Below are positions 62,701 to 64,000 of a stretch of DNA of 64,000 nt, in pieces. The DNA comes from Parietichytrium sp. I65-24A. Lineage: Eukaryota > Sar > Bigyra > Thraustochytrida > Thraustochytriidae. Positions within the stretch are counted from its first letter, which is position 1. Each line of letters begins with the position of its first letter. The stretch spans positions 930,001-994,000 of the forward strand of contig BLSF01000002.1 in NCBI GenBank assembly GCA_012862575.1, given 5' to 3'. A program made the translations under genes and the position numbers. Under the pieces are notes generated by a model. It saw only the letters and a list, made by a program, of their open reading frames with translations. It did no database searches and was not told the origin of the DNA.

Positions 62701-64000
62701 TGCCGGGGGCAACCCTGTAGTCCGCCAGGAAGGGGAGGGCGAGTCAAGTGCAACAACTTCCTCATGTGAGACGTATCAGTGCTCAGATGGGGTCACAGTC
62801 GTCCCCTACGAAGTTATGGGGGATGGCGGAATCGAAGGCGATGCTCCAAACATCATCGTGGTCCACGACATCTTTGACACGTTCGAGTCACTTCAAATTT
62901 TCTTGGAACCCGTGATGCGAAAAAATCGTGGCTCTCAAGCGCTGCTGTTTAATTATCCTGGCCAGGCGTTTTCAAGGTTCCCGGACGAAGCTACGACGCC
63001 ACTCAACAACACCTTCATCTCTGCTGTCATGCACGAACTCCTTGGTTATCTTGAGAGCAAAGGCGAATTTTGTTGCTCCATTCGCCCATTCTATTTGCTT
63101 GGAATCGGAAATGGAGCAAACATCGCCGCTCAGTTTGCCTTGCAATTCGGTGGACTTCCGGAGTATGCAAAGATGTTCCGGGGGCTCGTTAGCTTCAATG
63201 GATTTGCTAAAGTTGACGAGCAGCTTGCTGGAATCTTGCACTCCTCTGTGAACGTGCTGTCCTGTTTCCCGCCATCTCGGCCAGACCTTCCAATCTCCTA
63301 TTTTACCCGCTATCTGTTTTCGGACGACTATTTGCAGCGCATCGACCCTGCATTAGTTCTCAATATTTACACAGCAGTTGCAAACCCAATAACGTTGCAG
63401 GGCAGAATTCAACTCTGCAATGGGGTGCTCCGGCACAAGGAAATGGCCACGCAATTGAAGGAGTTGCAACTTCCAATCATTGTCGTACAAAGCACTGAGA
63501 ATGCTTTCGTGAACCCATCCAACGTTGACGCTTTTCTGGAAGGTAAGTCTGTGTCGCATCTCTGGTCGCACCAGATTGCAGATTCAAAGAGCTTGGGGCA
63601 AAAAGGGCGAGAACAACTTCACGAAACCCTTGCTGCAGGAGATAGAGCAATGGTCATCTGGTTGAAAGCTGGTCACGAAATCAGGCAAGAATTGAAGGCG
63701 CAAGTTCAAAGCATCTTCGAAACACTGCTTGCTTCCCCCGAGCAGTCATCATTCATATCGCCTTCAAAGCCACCTGTATCACAGACGAGGGGTTCTTCAC
63801 CCGTGAAAAAAGGACCTCGGCAAAGTCACCACCAAGAGCCGGAGGATTCAATTCCAATGAAAGTAGAAGGTACCTCGATTCTTGGAGAGGAGCAGACGAC
63901 GCCTGAGAAAAAGAGCGAAGCCAAGGCGGAGTCTGACGCTTCGTGCGAATTCGAGGTCGCCATGAAGAAACACCGCGAAGCTACGCGCCAGGCGGAAATT
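59702..64000 (+). CDS. very large protein with NDRG-like alpha/beta-hydrolase domain, partial at right edge
   Basis: The frame is open from ATG 59702 to the window end (1,433 codons, no stop), so the gene is truncated by the window. Residues 1-260 form an unfamiliar domain with RIFTFIAEYVVDSSDKVWVL. A polyglutamine tract is at 334-340. A Cys-rich strip CENCYRLYC starts at 546. Long acidic and Ser-rich disordered segments follow (about 750-1000). From about 1040 to 1345 an alpha/beta-hydrolase is visible: IIVVHDIFDT, FNYPGQAFS, nucleophile elbow GIGNGAN (1134-1140), and AGHEI with His1325. The elbow has Asn where catalytic Ser is expected, as in NDRG-type pseudo-enzymes. A basic-acidic region follows to the edge. 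The function is unknown to me. Confidence 0.75.
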   Translation, partial: MGEERDWRWVLEGLCKAARKQGSLPGVAVPDTVVIENGVPTQWMFCDQGSMKLRPAKWCSMDSVRSKFRRLANTTSMDKLAVATMKSGERMVWSRDNLMEDKGLDKVASLQVYIEPKGISAEANNPSCYRNELTVQADGRLQINSFRLGAPTASNLTDGSHRRESIRSRHTMVNERMSQISQSIVRVLEIINKCRIFTFIAEYVVDSSDKVWVLGTTRVVCIHTDEFADAFEPTVTIEPPTNYLQRKLVTENSEKQAFQAIEEGLTLRELGLPKDATMMDIANATLERTSGKSKKRKADAVEKTKPLPRFPAEGNRQINPFTLSRASSSFVLFQQQQQQQAQQQAQASSPTSPGVSRRPRFSVAEALSQSGLGPGALVEETYDPLFAIGENLERGEFSLQSSQTQGCPGDFCGIPIQLKSGQSDLDSIPALPDFVHGNVVEGNAGMDNMPRSPSGFVQSPKTSRVGSDSPSDRPSSPPHATRDQLTNSVSYKAIIQARAERRLVELLIRRIQKGDSGDYVQSVEDLENCELGMVYPAHCYRQIQVCENCYRLYCKIEDSRQKSIAKMDKKYPEMMRRIKELDEADQERTAKFKSGYLDRRVHPFSKAGRKLMALSFEELRKIAVERSRDAIHVLTKADLAEFRSFQSPPPRVVQVSQALMLLTTGKFLTWEASKRLMANGDRFMAMLLDLDAECLPPQRVTDLEPFLKDIHFRPNYLLPICKSAACFCEYVIGVVQAHKYKVGTAHPRSDPLLFLDYDETDDQDKTIFDEEGKDGTQDDEEENLASEGSFLITVPKFLKDKVKRSKHLQTLNHSAVNTAPVEVKLSAQRAELALKRPNSAGGNIPEETPSYARPKSGSGVLSASGIGFTSDTTHISNSVDVSELNLIDVKDEDYHGASGSPLLSPKGLSAAQHRSFAGTQVGFNRHESIHPLKRAAGEHTASAPAVGPEVSDEEMILLRRKMRQNSEEPVSEDPEALKALSKRERRARRRVQQKQMERLHAGGNPVVRQEGEGESSATTSSCETYQCSDGVTVVPYEVMGDGGIEGDAPNIIVVHDIFDTFESLQIFLEPVMRKNRGSQALLFNYPGQAFSRFPDEATTPLNNTFISAVMHELLGYLESKGEFCCSIRPFYLLGIGNGANIAAQFALQFGGLPEYAKMFRGLVSFNGFAKVDEQLAGILHSSVNVLSCFPPSRPDLPISYFTRYLFSDDYLQRIDPALVLNIYTAVANPITLQGRIQLCNGVLRHKEMATQLKELQLPIIVVQSTENAFVNPSNVDAFLEGKSVSHLWSHQIADSKSLGQKGREQLHETLAAGDRAMVIWLKAGHEIRQELKAQVQSIFETLLASPEQSSFISPSKPPVSQTRGSSPVKKGPRQSHHQEPEDSIPMKVEGTSILGEEQTTPEKKSEAKAESDASCEFEVAMKKHREATRQAEI

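Noticed and set aside
1-64000. tRNA, rRNA and CRISPR signatures
   Set aside because: Scanned by eye for B-box, rRNA core and regularly spaced direct repeats; the only regularly spaced repeats are the LRR exon-intron array and the minisatellites. An exhaustive covariance-model search was not possible.

Overview
This is a protist nuclear-genome fragment. Evidence for a eukaryote: short spliceosomal introns with GTRAGT-type donors (70-217 bp), presequence-bearing mitochondrial proteins, class I histone deacetylases, a CDC20 APC/C activator, CLN3, an ABCA transporter, and two motile-cilium genes (WDR19/IFT144 and an RSPH10B-like MORN protein). The organism therefore probably has a flagellated stage. 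Gene density is about one per 3 kb and most genes are single-exon. Together with a HisIE-type histidine enzyme and LRR and zinc-module styles I associate with stramenopiles, this suggests a free-living stramenopile (labyrinthulomycete-like). That assignment is inference; no rRNA or marker phylogeny is available here.

Left third (1-22.8 kb): an unknown Cys-rich protein (-), a DBP5/DDX19 mRNA-export helicase (-), an RCC1-repeat protein (+, one intron), CDC20 (-), and two convergent class I HDACs that share an intron at the same codon. A small two-TM protein (+) and a tentative 82-residue ORF (-) follow. Next is the most unusual gene, a seven-exon minus-strand gene (15935-20094). It has an N-terminal leucine-rich-repeat array made of tandemly duplicated 84-nt exons, each one 28-residue LRR, and then a coiled coil, a protein kinase with DFD in place of DFG, a RING-like finger and a second zinc module. 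A gene-poor stretch lies at 20.1-22.8 kb.

Middle (22.8-38.5 kb): an 809-residue protein with an N-terminal ATG8-like ubiquitin fold and two C-terminal LIR-like motifs; CLN3 (two exons); a WD40 protein; two tandem claudin-like tetraspan genes, one with four introns and one with none; a J-domain protein with a mitochondrial-type N-terminus; a predicted mitochondrial membrane protein; and SIRT4 (three exons).

Right (38.5-64 kb): an ABCA-type full transporter, a 3.3 kb gene-free stretch, mitochondrial ribosomal protein uL24m, a small VOC/glyoxalase-fold protein, the head-to-head ciliary pair (RSPH10B-like and WDR19) flanking 7-bp minisatellites, a HisIE enzyme with a HIS4-like N-terminal domain but no HisD, and a very long gene running off the right edge that ends in an NDRG-like, probably inactive, alpha/beta-hydrolase domain.

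Themes: mitochondrion (J protein, 273-aa membrane protein, SIRT4, uL24m), chromatin and cell cycle (HDACs, CDC20), autophagy/lysosome (ATG8-like protein adjacent to CLN3) and cilium. I recognised no tRNA, rRNA, CRISPR array or intact mobile element. Splice sites were inferred by eye from reading frame, consensus and family similarity.
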